Assembly (NCBI GenBank): GCA_031401815.1
Contig: JANNRW010000436.1
Location: 1 to 7,072 of the forward strand
Direction: 5' to 3'
DNA length: 7,072 nt
From: JANNRW01 sp031401815
Lineage (GTDB): Bacteria > Desulfobacterota > Desulfuromonadia > Geobacterales > DSM-12255
In this document: positions 6,062 to 7,072 of the stretch, one piece after another
Layout of the letters: each line of letters begins with the position of its first letter
Numbering within the stretch: the stretch's first letter is position 1
Position numbers and translations under genes: made by a program
The notes under the pieces: model-generated
Databases searched by the model: none
The model's input: only the letters and a program-made list of their open reading frames with translations
What the model was told of the DNA's origin: nothing

Positions 6062-7060
6062 ATGGTTTACAAACGACTACTAAGGGTAATAGCTGCGCTT
6101 GCAACTGTTTTTCTGACAGGGGTGCTTGGGTACTCTCTCATTGAGGGGTGGAATCTGTTTGACTCCCTCTATATGACGGTTATTACCATTGCATCTGTCG
6201 GGTACGGAGAGACTCATCCACTCTCCTTTGAGGGTCGAGTTTTTACAATTCTTCTTATCCTTTGCGGTTCGGCAACACTTATCTACGGACTTTCCATCCT
6301 CACTGCATTTGTTGTTGAGGGGGATCTTACAGACATAATCAGGAGACGCAAAATGCTGAAAAGAATTTGCGAACTGGATGGGCACTTCATAGTCTGCGGT
6401 ATGAGTGCTACAGGCAGATATGTGATTGATGAGCTTAAAAAGACCGGTCGAAGTTTTGTGGTGATAGAGAGGGATCCGGAGAGGATACGTCAGCTTAACG
6501 AGGCAGATATACTGAACATAGAGGGTGATGCGACTAATGATGCGGTTCTTGAGAGTGCCAACATCAGCAGGGCAGGAGGGCTTCTGACAACCCTGCATGC
6601 TGATTCTGACAATCTGTTTGTAGTTGTTACAGCCAGAGGACTGAATCCTTCACTTAAAATAATCGCCAAGGCAATTAATGAGGAGTCTGAGAGGAAGTTG
6701 AGGCAAGTAGGTGCTGATCGGGTCGTGATGCCCAACTTCATCGGTGGTTTACGGATGGCCTCGGAGATGATCAGACCTTCGGTGGTGAGTTTTCTCGATA
6801 CCATGCTCCGGAGTCACGATGCCACGATCAGGGTTGAGGAGATTCATATCAAGCCTGGGTCATTGCTGGTGGGGAGGTCTCTGGCTGAATCTTCACTGCT
6901 GGATATCGAAGGGGTTACGGTTGTGGCGTTAATGGCTAAAGACAAATCTTACCGTTTCAATCCACACCGGGAGTGGTTGCTCTCAGCCGGGGATCTGGTG
7001 ATAGTGATGGGCGTTGTCAGTAGTATCATGGAGCTTAAAGCCAGGGCAGAAGCTGGCTGA
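6062..7060 (+). CDS. Two-transmembrane potassium channel with RCK (TrkA-N/TrkA-C) domain
   Basis: A 332-residue inner-membrane potassium channel of the MthK/Kch-like type, complete in length and domains. Transmembrane helix 1 is about 7-26. The pore helix and filter follow at 34-50, with TIASVGYGE (42-50) holding the potassium signature VGYG and Glu where Asp is usual. Helix 2 is about 58-84. A basic linker (RRRK) leads to a cytoplasmic RCK domain: TrkA-N (about 107-225), with a Rossmann-type loop VCGMSATG at 111-118 and acidic Glu136 after the second strand, then TrkA-C (about 255-318). The loop reads G-x-S-x-x-G instead of the usual G-x-G-x-x-G, so the bound ligand may differ. Four subunits normally form a pore gated by ligand binding to the RCK ring. 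The start at 6062 has AGGGG only three bases away; no nearby alternative exists. It follows the pyrD terminator, so it is probably transcribed separately. Confidence 0.92.
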   Translation: MVYKRLLRVIAALATVFLTGVLGYSLIEGWNLFDSLYMTVITIASVGYGETHPLSFEGRVFTILLILCGSATLIYGLSILTAFVVEGDLTDIIRRRKMLKRICELDGHFIVCGMSATGRYVIDELKKTGRSFVVIERDPERIRQLNEADILNIEGDATNDAVLESANISRAGGLLTTLHADSDNLFVVVTARGLNPSLKIIAKAINEESERKLRQVGADRVVMPNFIGGLRMASEMIRPSVVSFLDTMLRSHDATIRVEEIHIKPGSLLVGRSLAESSLLDIEGVTVVALMAKDKSYRFNPHREWLLSAGDLVIVMGVVSSIMELKARAEAG

Positions 7061-7072
7061 TCTGGTTCTTTA

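Overview
The window looks like the edge of a defence island set beside housekeeping genes in a Gram-negative bacterium. The pyrK-pyrD pair encodes a class 1B dihydroorotate dehydrogenase. Together with a DUF3553 protein, a TrkA-type potassium channel and moderate GC, this resembles Geobacter-like Desulfuromonadales. That placement is an impression from gene content and protein style, not a phylogenetic result.

Left part (1-3027): the 3' portion of a Wadjet anti-plasmid system, all on the + strand. It starts with the C-terminal 360 residues of the SMC-like ATPase JetC, whose upstream part is outside the window with the expected jetA and jetB. A complete jetD, the Toprim-like nuclease subunit, ends the system. 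Between them lie 806 bases where these genes usually abut. That gap holds a stop-codon-poor, hairpin-forming stretch (1085-1345) that I cannot assign, and a 139-residue uncharacterised ORF with a good ribosome binding site (1399-1818).

Middle (3077-3656): two divergent tRNA genes. tRNA-Leu(CAA) is on the - strand with its 3' end facing the Wadjet genes, and tRNA-Ala(GGC) is on the + strand. Each has a clear sigma-70 type promoter 12 bases upstream and an intrinsic terminator downstream. A defence locus next to the 3' end of a tRNA is a common arrangement for integrated islands.

Right part (3786-7060): a small DUF3553 protein. A promoter with a TTGATT/TATAAC pair then drives pyrK-pyrD, which are separated by a single base and encode the electron-transfer and catalytic subunits of NAD-linked dihydroorotate dehydrogenase in pyrimidine synthesis. 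The pair ends in an intrinsic terminator. Last comes a complete two-transmembrane potassium channel with a cytoplasmic RCK (TrkA-N/TrkA-C) module.

The best candidate for something undescribed is the material between jetC and jetD: a possible accessory Wadjet gene plus an unexplained, possibly structured segment.
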